Shown here one piece after another: positions 13,801 to 25,269 of a DNA stretch of 64,000 nt. The DNA is from Loxodes magnus (lineage: Eukaryota; Ciliophora; Karyorelictea; Loxodida; Loxodidae). The stretch lies in contig CAMPDV010000952.1 in assembly GCA_946699065.1 (NCBI GenBank), positions 1-64,000 on the forward strand, in the 5' to 3' direction. Below the pieces are notes generated by a model, which ran no database searches, had not been told where the DNA came from, and was given only the letters and a program-made list of their open reading frames with translations. The position numbers and the translations under genes were made by a program. The first letter of the stretch is position 1. Each line of letters begins with the position of its first letter.

Positions 13801-14006
13801 GCCTAAAGAAGAACAATAAGAAAGCGCAAGAAACAACGGGAAAAGTTGGAAGATGGAAAGAACGATGCTTGAACTTTTTGAACATAATTAAAATGAAGTA
13901 TCTGATTTATATCAGTAACTTCATTTCATTAACATTTTTATTAAAGTGATTTCTTCTTCTTAAGAAATTTACTATTTCTTAGGTACCATTTAATTTAGCT
14001 AAAAAG

Positions 14007-14768
14007 TTAAAAAGCTTTGTTAAAGCCTTAGTAGTCAGCCATCTGACCTATTCTATCAGCTTGTCTCCATTAGTTTGTCTTGAATTTCTACTAGGCTTAG
14101 TTAGGCGGTGTAGCACTTCATTAGCGCACCATCCTTTAATATTCTGAATAGTCTTCATCTTGCATGTAGTCCTAATTATTTCTCCAAGGATTAAGATTTG
14201 AATTAAAGAATTTTTTTCTATAAATTTTTCCGCTTTATGTTGGATATATCCTAAATAGTTTTCTAAAAATATCTTATTTATCCTTTCTTTAAATTTCGCT
14301 TAGTTAGTAGCAGTATTTTCATTGGTGTTATTTATTGCACACGTAGCATTTTATTCTTCTTTTAAACTATTATTCCTGTAATACTTATTTAATTTAAATT
14401 TACTACTTATTTTAAATAAACGTTTACTGCTTATTTTAATTTGAGGCTTCATTTTCTACTTCCATAGGATCTGATTAATTCTGTTAAATCGAAAAGGGCG
14501 TGACCTGAATTTATTATTAAATTTAAAGAATTCTTTGTTCCAGTTTGTTTTCTATTTCTTATGATGACTAATATTGTTTCTCAAATAAAGACGTTATTAG
14601 TTTTCCTAATTTTTCTACTTTATCAGTGAGGTATCTATTTTTAAACATAAACTCTTTTAATAACTTAGATAATATTTCTATTTGAGTTTATGTCGGAAGT
14701 ATTTCTAGTTCTGGATGTCCAAGTGGTTAATGTTCGTCATATCAATCATATTTCTCACTTTCACTCAT
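14007..14768 (-). CDS. coiled-coil zinc-knuckle (gag/ORF1-like) protein, copy 1
   Basis: The frame has 253 codons and then a TAA. The layout is an acidic Ser/Glu N-terminus, a Gln-rich coiled-coil region (about 50-135), a zinc knuckle of form CX2CX3HX4C (one residue short of the classic CX4H spacing), and a basic Gln-rich tail. The inverted copy at 50376-51140 differs by many third-position changes and one whole-codon insertion, so the protein frame has been maintained. Three in-frame UGA codons are kept in both copies, one between the His and the last Cys of the knuckle where Trp is plausible. Similarity between the copies stops within a few bases after the shared TAA, which suggests that TAA ends the protein. 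It is most like an RNA-binding ORF1 of a LINE-type element; a host origin is not excluded. Confidence 0.7.
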
Positions 14769-15507
14769 TGTAATTATTTCGCTTTTTTATTTTTTAGTGA
14801 ATTTTCCTGTTTAAATGTTTTGTTCAAAGTTCTGTTATTTCTTAGAAGACATTTTATCATATATATAATAATTTTTAAGCTGCAAGAGTCAAATAAAAAA
14901 TTAAGTTAATAAGCACATAAAACCTTCGAAGATCAATGTTTGATCGAAAATATAAAAATTACATCATCTGCAAAATTATTCTAACTAAACGTAGAAAAAA
15001 CATATAATAAGTCACAGTTCAGCTTAATCAAGTGGGATTATGTAAAAGCCTTTACTAAAGATACTTTCAAATTATTTTTATTGCAAAATCTTTTATCTTT
15101 TGAACTTAAAACTATAAAAGAAAACTTGGAAATTAAAGATATTAATCTCTTTAATTATTACATCCAAAGTAAAAACATTAGAGTAGATCCATATAACTTA
15201 TGAGAATTATTAGCTTGCATCTAATTTAATTTCGTAATTATTATCAAAGATATTTCATAAAATTAACAAAAATGAGGGATTCTAAAAATAAAAGTTTTGC
15301 TTAGATATCATAAAAATAAATCTAAATGAATATTTCTTTATATCAGTTAACTAATTTTAAAGCTATTAATTATTTTAAGCATTATTTTAAATATTTTCGT
15401 GGTTAATAAAGCTATTTTTTAAATTATTATATTCCTTTATACACTCGTAGTTAATAGAACGAAATAAGATAAGCTATTTATAACAAATTTCAGATCTTTA
15501 TTTTACA

Positions 15508-15587
15508 GACAGCGTGGCCGAGTGGTCTAAGGCGCTAGCTTTAGGCGCTAGTCTTTCGGGGCGTGGGTTCAAATCCCACCGCTGTCA
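15508..15587 (+). tRNA. tRNA-Leu (anticodon UAG)
   Basis: The cloverleaf is complete: acceptor GACAGCG/CGCTGTC, D arm GCC...GGC, anticodon stem CTAGC/GCTAG with loop TTTAGGC (anticodon TAG), a class II variable arm, T arm GTGGG-TTCAAAT-CCCAC, and discriminator A. No intron. A T-rich run starts right after it and can serve as the polymerase III terminator. It reads CUA leucine codons. Confidence 0.97.
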
Positions 15588-15600
15588 TTTTATTTTTATG
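15588..15600 (+). terminator. Pol III T-run after tRNA-Leu
   Basis: A TTTTATTTTTA tract directly follows the discriminator base. Confidence 0.7.
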
Positions 15601-16225
15601 TTCTTAATTTTGCAAAAATATAATAAATTTATTTTTCTTGTAAGATAAGCATCTATAATCATATTACTTACTTATCCACATTTAATAATTAATTATTAAG
15701 TAAATCTAGAAGAGCAAAGCTTGGATTGAATTTCATTAATAAAAAATTGTACCTTACAAATTATATTTTTTTCACGATTTTAGAATTTCTCTATTGAAAC
15801 TGGCAGTTCATATCATTTTATTTAAATGAATATTATTTTAGTTTATTTCCTTTACCTTTATGTAATTTCGTATCTAAATTTGAATTTTAAGAAGATTTCT
15901 TTTGAGTTATTGTTTCAATACTATATCCACTAGTTTATTTCGTTGCAAGTTTTTAATACTTTATTCATGCATCTCCATCGTATTCCATATTCTTTTTCTT
16001 ACAACTTAATTTACAACAACATTTTCACTCATAAATTTACAACTTCATATTTCGAGAAAATTTAACACCTACACTTAGAATATGGAATAATTTAAAATAA
16101 CTAACTTAATTTAGGGGCTTAATTCTATTATATCTTATTCAATTTGAAAACTAATTTTATCTCCTTTTTAAAATCCAGAGTTAACTTTGTAATTTTTCTT
16201 AAGATATAAATAACAAAATATAAGT

Positions 16226-16546
16226 AAATAAGTAAATAAATAAATTTGATTATAGAGCGCGTAACACTCTCATTGGTGCGCAGCTCTTTAAAAAAAATGT
16301 TTCATACTGACAAGAATGTTTGTTACTGATAAAATTATCAGATACTGATAAACCTTGTTCAATATTGGTATAATTATTCAGTACTGATAAAAATATTCAA
16401 TAATGATATAATTTTAGAATACATGTAATCTTTTCTACTTGTTGGAGGTCCAAGGTCATGGCAGGATTGTGTCTCATTGCATCACCAAAGCAGAGGACGA
16501 CATGTGTCAATTATGGATACTTAAATTCCCCACCTCTGATGAAGCT
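16226..16546 (+). repeat. 310-bp structured dispersed repeat, copy 2
   Basis: This is the direct-orientation copy of 2738-3047. It has the same GC-rich hairpin (two substitutions in the loop region), the same ladder of ACTGATA-like words and the same 3' block ending in TGATGA. The 700 bp between it and the tRNA-Leu gene show nothing else. Confidence 0.8.
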
Positions 16547-16606
16547 CGCAATATTATTTCTTTTTCGTTCCAGAATTAAATCTAAGCTAAGCTAAGCTAA
16601 GCCAGT

Positions 16607-16713
16607 GCCGAAGGTCTAAGAATCTTATGTCTCAAGGCCAAACCAAAGCGGAAGACATAAATTCGATTATGGGTACTTAACTTCCCCAACCTCTGATGAA
16701 GATGACCTTGTTG
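16607..16713 (+). repeat. partial extra copy of the repeat's 3' block
   Basis: The 3' GC-rich block of the structured repeat (GGAAGACA...GGGTACTTAA...CCTCTGATGAAG) occurs a second time here. It is separated from copy 2 by a short TAAGC tandem run (about 16583-16603). The repeated block keeps the complementary arms although its loop sequence has drifted, which hints at selection on structure. Confidence 0.65.
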
Positions 16714-17389
16714 TTCACCTTCGAGCAACTATGGCGGTTTTTTTAAAAAAATATATAATAAATTTAAAAATATTATAATTGTTAAATATATCTGTTTATT
16801 TAAAATAGTTAACTATTAAATTTTCCTTACGAAATTTTAAAATAATATACAGTCTTTAAAAATTAAATAGAATCATATATATAACTTAGTAACTTAATTT
16901 AAATAATAAAAGAGAGCTAACTAACTTATCTAAAAATAGATCTTATATACATTTAAAAAATAAACTATTAATTAACACTTTGGTATGCTTATACAATCCT
17001 TAAATCTACAATTCTTAGTAAACTTTGTTTAATAAATAAATTATTTTCATAAGATTAAGAATTAAAAAAGATAAATATATACAATATAAAGATTTATTTA
17101 CGTCCCTTATATATTTTTTTTAATTATATGGTTTTAGATAAATTTTTCATATAGAATTTTAGTTAAATTAATATAAACAAGTGGGTTTTAGATTTGACCT
17201 ACAAAAATCTTTAAAATTATTAAATTAAATTAAAAAATTCTTAATGAATAAGCATGTATTTTCAGGTCACTTCTTCTATGCTCCTATAAAAATAAATTGT
17301 TTTTATTTAAAGATTGATTTTTATCCAAACCTGCTTAAAAATCTAACTACATAAAGTTTTAATGCATTAATTATTTCTATCTTTCTACT

Positions 17390-20300
17390 TTTAAGTTACT
17401 TTATCCAATTTAGTTGTTATTTGTTTATTTTTAATCAATTACTTTTTTAAATTCTAGAGCTGCTTTCTTTTCATCAGGAAGTTCTATAATTTACATGCTT
17501 AAGTTTAAATTTGAATTATCTAAATGATTAGTAATTTCCATTGGTTAGCCACTTTCAACTTTAAGAGTATCTTAATTTTTTTATTTAATTTTTACTTTTT
17601 CGATTTCTATTTCCTAGATACCATTTTCTCATTCTTCACTATCAATTTCATTTAAAATAACTAAATTTTTTATTTATATTAGACTTTGTCTTCTTGCTTA
17701 AAGAAGCGCCGCTTTTAATCTTTCTTGCTAGAAATTTTCTGGTTTTTCAACATTTTAATATAGATTTTTTCTCATTAAGCTAACTCTTCTCTGCTAAATT
17801 TTAATATTTTCTACTAGTAAAGAAACATTTGCCCAAGGTCTAAAAGCAAATCTAAAAAATCTTATTAGATCAGGTTTCAGTTACTTTAGAAGATTAGGGA
17901 AATACTTTTAGAAGACGACTCCTACTATAATGATGATAGTTGAACCTATAGCGTAAATAATAAATATATAGATATGAGATTTGCCCAATACTTTTATTAT
18001 TGAAATAATTAATGAAGTATAAAATATCATTATTAATGAAAGAAGCATCAAAAAGTTTATCTTCATATACGTGAAAGGCTTTAGTTTGTAAGATCAAAAA
18101 ACAAATGTTAGGATTAAAAAGGAGTAAATGAAACTATGCTAGATTTCGTATTTTTCCTTAGCTAATTTATTTAATGTAACTAACAGAGCTTAGAAGCCAG
18201 TTTTTATTATTATAAGTTTAGGTTGATATTTAATATGCAAGTATTCATGTAATTCTTGTCAGTGTGGCTATGAAAGAATAGTCATTGGTAAATAAAGTCC
18301 TTAAAAAAAGCAAGACACAGCAAAAGCAATAATGTGAAACTAAGAGAAGCAGCTTCTTGAACAATCTGACATCAGTAAACTTTCACTTCAATTGAGTTCA
18401 AGATCAAGATTTTCATCTCTTCCATATATACACTAGAAAGGTTCCAATAAAATATACAAAACTGGCAAAAATGTAGTTTCAGTCAGAACTAGAGACAAAT
18501 TAAAAGAAAGACTTCCTAGTTATCTCATAAAGAAAAATTTATTTTCGAAGATAATTTCAAACCTAAATAAAAATGATGGTAACAAATGCAATGATAACAC
18601 ATAAATAAAATAAGGTTCAAAATACCTCAATTGGAAAATTAAAGCCAATTATATGAAATACAAAAGTTTTTATTAAAATATCTACTTCTTTATTAAATAA
18701 ATCAGAAAGATTTGGCCCAACAGCTAAAATCTATTGCAAATTTATGACTAATAAAAAGGTAAATAATTGATCTTAATTTGAAAGTCATACTTCTTTCTCT
18801 AAATTTGGTAATTTTATTTTTTCCAAATTCTATATCCAACAATTGTAATAATAAGAGTATAAATTGAAATAATTAGCATTCCAATTAAATTTAAATGATA
18901 TCCTTTTGTGAAATCCTTTACTTTTCGTTCGGAAAAATAACAGTTTTAATTATAAATTGGAAATATATCTGAAGGAGTCTGAGTTGTATTATCATTTCAA
19001 AGTGGTGAACTTTTTAGGAAAGTTCAAACAATAGCACATGTTGGGCAATATTCAAGATATGGTATTAACTATAAATTTCATTCTGAATCATATACATTGT
19101 TAATGAAATAAAAATTTAAATCTCCTCTAAAAGTATTACTCTATTAAAACTTCACATTTCCACTTCATCCTATAAATTTATTAAGTCGCATACTTCGAGT
19201 TAAACTTTGAGGGTTTGAATAATCTTAACCTTGGTTGATGCACTTTGAAATTTCATGAGCTATTATAAGAGTTTCTTCTACATAGTAACATGATGAAATT
19301 TGAATATCCAAGCAATCAGTTTGAATTTCTTTAATCTTTTGTCCTTCTTCTCCTATATATTCTATTGGAGTTATAGTCATTGAACCTTGCAAAAAAAATT
19401 TTATCCTCTATAATTGATTAACGTCATCAGCTGAATTTTCAACTACGTTAGCCGTATATAAAATAATAAAATTAGTATCACCTGGCTCTCACCCAATTTA
19501 CATTAATTTGGTGCTAATTGATTTAATTACATTTATAGCAGGAAAAGCTAAAATGATTTTTATTTCTTTTTACATTATTTATCAAGCTAACTTATCATAA
19601 TTATCTTAATCGTATGTAAGAGCATTAGTAGTAAAAGTAGTTTCATTGGTATTAAGGATGTTTTTATGGTTTTATTAGGCTCATTATTTAATTTAGTCAT
19701 GAACTTTCTTGTTGGAAGGTTCTATTTCTTCGAAAAATAATCCAAAGCTATTTCATTTATTTTTCTAAGTATATTTAATGTACATATATTTCCAAAGAAC
19801 TTCCAAGAGATATAATTATTAAAAACATTTGAGTGCTCTTAAATGTTCTGTAGTTCATCTTCTCTACTAATATATGTATATGGAATTATCACATTCATTG
19901 CTTATAACACATAATAAGCTGACAGTCAGCTTGATATCACTAAACTTCCAAAGTGAGCAACTCCTAATTCGAAGTAGTTTTCTAAAAACACTTGCAAAGT
20001 ATAACTAATATTGTATCTCAATCCTCCATAAGAAAGAGGATTAGCTCTTATCAAATAGTTACTGAGCAGGCTTTTATCTTTATTTATATAATCAATGAAG
20101 CAAGGAATATGAAGAGGAGGAATTGTAAGAACCATATAAGATGTCTGGCCATTTGGTTCTTTATCATTAGTAGAGTAAGACATTTAAATTGTGATTTTAT
20201 CAGGTGGAGGGATGGAGCTAAGGCCAGGATATATAATTGATGATTTTTGAACAATATTATTGTTAACTATTTAATAAACCTCTATAAGCTCTTTGTTCTA

Positions 20301-21319
20301 TACATTATAAACTGAAAACTCTGCTAAAATCTGTCTATTTTGATTAAAGAATAAGCTTTGATATATTTTGAAAAACTCTGGATAAGTTTTGTCCAAGTTG
20401 AAATCTCTAAATTAATTGATATAATCTATGAATTTTAAGGTTCTTAAAAAATAATATGCAACTAGTTCCAAATAGTTTCCTGGAATAGATTCTTTTAGTG
20501 TTAAAGCGATCATTCCGTTATCTAGAATATTTAAATGAATCTTGGAATTTTCTTAAACTAACTAAGTTATTTCAGCTTTTATTAAGTTCGATGATTCTAG
20601 TCCTATTACTCATGCATACTAACTTCCCGCCATTTAGTAAAATGTTGCTAGGTTTAAAATAAAAGCTTGCCAGCAGATATCTGCTTGCATTAAGATAGTC
20701 GAAGATCCATAAATTCTGATAGCTTTAGGAACTTCATTGAACAGTCTGTTTTGGATTTAAGTATTTTGACATTGCTTTTAATTCAAGCCATAATAAGAAT
20801 TTAGTGGAATATTAACTGAAATACTTATTCTTATTATGGTCTGATCAAAGTATTCACTTGGCTTATAAAACCTCTACTCCTACTAACTTAAGTAAGATAT
20901 TTTTTTAAGATTTAAAAAGTGAAATAGAGTTTGCAGAGCCATTCCTTCTTACTGATAGCTTGCATTATTTAGTAAACATTTTGGATTTAAAGTTATTTAT
21001 CTCTTCTATAAGCAATAAAGCAAAGGCATAGCTTACTTAACTAACTAATTCTTTGTGTGTAAAAGTTATTGAAGCTAATATCAAGAATGATTTAAATGTC
21101 TAAAACTCTTATTTTAGTTTCAATTTCAGTTAGTTAAAAGTCTTAATTTTCTAAGTATAAAGGAATTAGTTAAAAGTTAGTTTATTCAAACTTACTCTAG
21201 TAAATTTGATAAGTTAAAGCATCTGAAATGTAAGGAATTGTATGTGGAGAACTTACTATAAGTACATTTAGAGAGTCAGCTTTTAATAGAATAGCAAGGA
21301 GTATAAGCAAGGGTAGCAT
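17390..21319 (-). CDS. receptor-like multi-pass membrane protein with ANF-type ligand-binding ectodomain
   Basis: The start is the ATG at 21319, followed by a hydrophobic signal peptide (about 16 residues ending LLKADS). The ectodomain resembles type I periplasmic-binding/ANF receptor domains. It has the 'EGMALQTLFHFLNLKKI' helix-strand, a strand-helix ending in 'QYAWVIG', a 'FIGWSGNVKF' glycine turn, and near the membrane a 'PLWNDNTTQTPSDIFP' motif typical of receptors of this fold. At least seven hydrophobic segments follow, then a long charged, Gln/Glu-rich cytoplasmic tail. More than ten Trp positions are UGA. Frame changes match short GT...AG introns: 19848-19867 (20 nt), 18462-18489 (28 nt) and probably a 31-nt one near 21010. 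The layout recalls class C GPCRs, by analogy only. The 3' end is uncertain: the first in-frame UGA after the coding-like part is at 17047, but a UAA or UAG near 17400 may be used. Confidence 0.7.
18462..18489 (-). other. 28-nt intron in the receptor gene
   Basis: It reads GTTCTG...TTGCCAG on the minus strand. Its removal restores one reading frame across a membrane-segment region. The assignment rests on frame and GT/AG ends only. Confidence 0.45.
19848..19867 (-). other. 20-nt intron in the receptor gene
   Basis: It reads GTAGAG...CTACAG on the minus strand. Removing it joins the frame ending 'PYTYI' to the frame that continues through the rest of the ectodomain, with good protein character on both sides. 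Its length matches the 19-20 nt introns of the two WD40 loci. Confidence 0.6.
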
Positions 21320-22081
21320 TTTTATTTTATAAGAAAATAGTTTCTTCGCTTATTAATTAATAAATTTAAAATTACCTTTGCTTTAATCTAGTCAATATAG
21401 CAAGGAATAGAAGTCATATCCTACTTATGGAACTTAGAAATAACAATGGAAATAATAACATTAGGAAAAATCTATGATGAAGCAACTAATAGTTAATTAT
21501 AAGCTTATTAGTTTTTAATTGCATGACAAAATAAACTTAATAAATGAAGTGTCTTTTTATAACTAAAATAGAAACTATACTCACTACAGAGTTCTTTTAC
21601 TCACATTTAGAAATTAAAATTAATTTGTTTTTATTTGATTTTAAGAAGATCTCAAATAGAAAAATATTTGAACTTAATATATTCTATTATCTTAGTAATT
21701 TATTACTTAATATATTTTAAACAACTATAAATTTAATTATCATCAAAAACAAATAATTTTAAAAATCCTACTCAAATAAACTAAAAAGGAACAATAATAT
21801 TCCAAGCTTCATGTTAGAAAAGCAAGAGATTTATTATAAGTTTATAAGCAGATAATAGGTGATTGGACAATAGAGTCGAGTACTAACAAATTAAGTTTAA
21901 AAGCATCAAAGCAGTTATATTTTGAAAAGTAACAAAGTAGAAAAAATGAAATTTAAGAAAAGAATGCTAAAAAATATTGGATTTCTGTTTAGATTAAGAA
22001 AAAGAGTTATAAATCAAGAGCAAGATGCCTCAGTGTTTTTAAGTTCATATTTGAAGAAATAATTTTAAATTATTAAAAGTT

Positions 22082-22387
22082 AAAGCGAAAATTAAGCCTT
22101 TGCAGAAAATAGTTATCTTAAAACCAATAAAAAAGGAAGAACCAATAAATTTGATAGAGAAAACCATAAAAATTGAGAATCTAAGGAATCTAAACTGTGA
22201 ATATTTACTAAATGTAAACTCTTATAAAAAATATGAAAAAAGAGAGACATTTAGAACTAAAACTATAAAAATAAAGGGAACTATGCTTTTTACAAATAGA
22301 TTATGCAGGTTTTATATAGAAAGTATGTTATTAATAGAAATAAGACACGATGATGACTTCAAAAAGTTAGAAAAAAATAAAATTTGA
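22082..22387 (+). CDS. short basic protein, unidentified
   Basis: A Lys-rich frame of about 95-100 codons ends at a TGA at 22385. It contains no UAA or UAG at all, in a region where such triplets are very common by chance, and this is the main reason to list it. It lies divergently from the receptor gene, about 760 bp from that start. No domain is recognised. Upstream in another phase, from 21812, there is a Lys/Gln-rich stretch that could be a first exon. Confidence 0.25.
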   Translation, partial: KAKIKPLQKIVILKPIKKEEPINLIEKTIKIENLRNLNCEYLLNVNSYKKYEKRETFRTKTIKIKGTMLFTNRLCRFYIESMLLIEIRHDDDFKKLEKNKI

Positions 22388-22399
22388 TAAAAAGGAATC

Positions 22400-24180
22400 T
22401 AAAAAAGTATTTTGATCTCGAGTTTTTAGCATAATAGAAATAAAGAAAATATAATTCTTCATAATCATAATAGTTAATAATATTAAATTGGTTTACTAAA
22501 TTATTAAATTAAAGTTCTAGATTTAAAAATTAGAAAATAGGGCTTTAATCTGCTTAGGCTATCTAAATTTATTTGAGCCTATTTGAACTCTGTATCAATT
22601 AATATTTGTAATAATTTGGAAATATTAGTAACTCTAATATATCAAATGAGCATTTAATTTTATTCGAAATTAATTAAACAATTCCTATATAGAAATATCT
22701 AACCAATTTAGTAACTCTTAATAGCTTGATTTATCTATACAGATTGTCAGGTATTTTAAAATATAATAGAAAATTCTAGCAATCTCTTTAGCATTGAACA
22801 TCATACCTTTAATGTTAGGATACTCTATCTAATAACTAAAATAGCAATTTATTCATAATATTATATTGATTAAGAAACAACCTTTGCTATAGAACAAATT
22901 TAGCTAAATGAAAGCATATAAAATAATAAATAGTAAGTTAGATATTTCATAATTGTTTAATAAAACTAGCAATAAAGCAAAATTCAATACAATCAAAAGC
23001 TTTAAAAACAATTATAAGCTTTATTTAGTTTGATCATGTAAATAGCCACCCTTTAATACTTCTATCCTCTCTTAAAAGACTTAAATCTAGATCTAAGGTT
23101 AAATTTTATAATTATTTTATTATGATGTAGTTTAAGAGTATTTAAATAACCATTGCCTCTAAAATTCAATTTAATCATTTTGATGCTATCACTAGCTAAG
23201 GAAACTCAATAACCTATTTAATTGATTATTTAGAAAAAACAATTAAGCAATTGTAAAATATCTTAATTGAGGCAAAACAAAATTAAAGGAAATTTAGCAA
23301 TTTACTTAAAGATGGAAATAAGTAGCATATTTAAATGATTAAGCTAAGTTTATTACTTTCCTTCATATATTAGTTGCTGTGCTCTAGCACCTTTATTATT
23401 TAACTATTTCTTCTGGTTATTAAATAATTTTTAGCGAATATCAAGTTATTACAATATGAATGAATGATTTCCAATGTATTTAATATAAAGCAACAACTAT
23501 TAAATACGAATGTATTTTTACAAAGTATAAGAACATAATCAAAATAAAGAAAATTCTTATTTAATAAAGGAAATAAACAACTGGAACATATTAAAAATTA
23601 AGGTACTTTATATAATTAATAATTTAGTTTTTAAATAAGCAAGCAGTGTATTAATTAGAATGCTTGGTTTTATTAAAGTTAAATCTATTTTAGTAAATAA
23701 ATTAGTTAAAGGCAAATCAAATAAATGTATATCACTATTAATCAAAAATAAAAAGCATAAGCTTATCAAAAATTATTGTTATAAAAGATTTAATAGCAAG
23801 AATCATTTCAACAAGTGGAGCTATTAAAGTTATACAAAATCTTGGAAATGCTAAATTAAATCATTAAGCTATATAGTAGTTTTTATAATAGCTTTATGAT
23901 ATTTACTAGAACTTTTAAGTTAAAATTAAATAAGTATTAAAGAGTTAAGTCAGCAATGTTAAGAGTGCCAATCTATTTAATAATTCTTTATAAAAATACT
24001 AGTAAATTGCAATTTCTGCACCAAAATTATTTTAGATGCTAATAATGCGATTGAAACATAGACATTCATTAGATTATTTTATTGCTATCAATCCTATTAA
24101 ATGTGCTTGCTTCTCTTACTTTAATTAGGGAATTTAAGTTAGTTTAATTTATTAGCTACTAGCTTTGAATCAGAAAATGT
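22400..24180. other. AT-rich spacer, nothing identified
   Basis: There is no RNA gene, repeat with a copy elsewhere in the window, or motif-bearing frame that I can defend. Confidence 0.45.
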
Positions 24181-24189
24181 TACAATTAT

Positions 24190-25260
24190 AAGTCAAAGTT
24201 AAAGAAGAAAGAATTATAGAAATTAATTATTGCTTCCACTTATTATGCTTAGATAGCTTTCTTCATAGACCAACTACATGGACTATTTAAAGAAAGAATA
24301 GACATAAACTGTACTATATGTGACTGGGATCATTGCAAAGGAAAAGAAAATTAGAAATTTACAGGATATTGATATTATTTAGAGTTTTAAATTATATTAA
24401 ACCAAAATTTTCTGAAATAAAAAGGAATAGAGCATCCATTTGCTATATTTGCATGACTAACTTTAAGGACCAAATTTAATAATACTAAATTTATTTTCAA
24501 GTCAAATATTAAAACTAAATCAGTATTCTTTGCTTCTAAGCAAGTAATCCTAATTAGATTTACTAAAAGCATTTGAAAATAAACATTTAGCTAACTTTAA
24601 GATATTAAGTATTCAATTAACCTTAAAATACTAATAATGAAATAAAGTTGAATAAACGAGTTTAAAAATCCTTTAATAAGGTTGATAGTGTGCAACAGTA
24701 ATTTGGTAATGTAAATAAATAGATTAAAGCTGCGGAGAATTTTATTCTACTCATAAAAAAATTGCAGCTTCGTGATAAACTTTCATTGATCAGTATAATT
24801 CTTTTAAACTAATTTAGTAACAACAGGAAATCATGCAAAAAAGACATATATAGTTGGATGCGTCAGATAGCTAAAAATTTCCAGATTTAAAAAATTGAAT
24901 AAGTTAATAGATTAATTTGCATTAACATTATATTCTTATAGCTAATATTAAGAAAAAGACTAAGAATTATCAAAAGGATGTAGAAAGAAAACTGCTACTT
25001 CATAGGAAAAAGAAAATTAATCCTCTAATTATTATTCAAGAAGAAAAACTAAAAGTGTAAAGTACTTTTCATAAAAACTTTATGGTAAATGAAATCACTT
25101 TGCTTAAGAGTGTAATTCAAATAATGATTATTACTATGAAAATTATTAATTGGATGCAAATTACTGAAACTTTCTGATTTCATAGTAGGAAAATTGATTT
25201 TTAAGGAGATTATGAAGGAAAATTATCTTAGCTGATGTTGAAGGAAGTTAATTAATAATT
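24190..25260 (+). CDS. possible coding tract, coiled-coil rich, unidentified
   Basis: One frame reads for about 350 codons with protein-like composition. The early part carries two Cys-x2-Cys pairs about 24190-24450. A Gln/Asn/Lys-rich amphipathic stretch suggests a coiled coil (24640-24760), and the end is charged. GC content is slightly higher than in the flanks. Because no codon is an absolute stop here, openness alone is weak evidence. No family is recognised. Confidence 0.25.
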
Positions 25261-25269
25261 TAAAAGAGT

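Larger units (their letters stand above)
10600..13940 (+). mobile_element. non-LTR retrotransposon (LINE 1), degenerate
   Basis: A reverse transcriptase core lies at about 12235-12800: an aspartate-containing motif A region with a 'MFDSI' stretch, a motif B-like 'SHGPVISLLYYD', a motif C with GDD in 'AWGDDLILFS', and a thumb motif 'TYLGVII'. At 13365-13610 and just beyond come a conserved helical block and a Cys-x-Cys...His...Cys zinc motif typical of LINE C-termini. The reading frame changes several times, so it looks dead. The 5' part (10600-11140) also has an inverted fragment at 42480-42760, and the 3' block has a truncated relative at 27820-28440. No target-site duplication or poly-A tail was identified. 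Confidence 0.75.
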
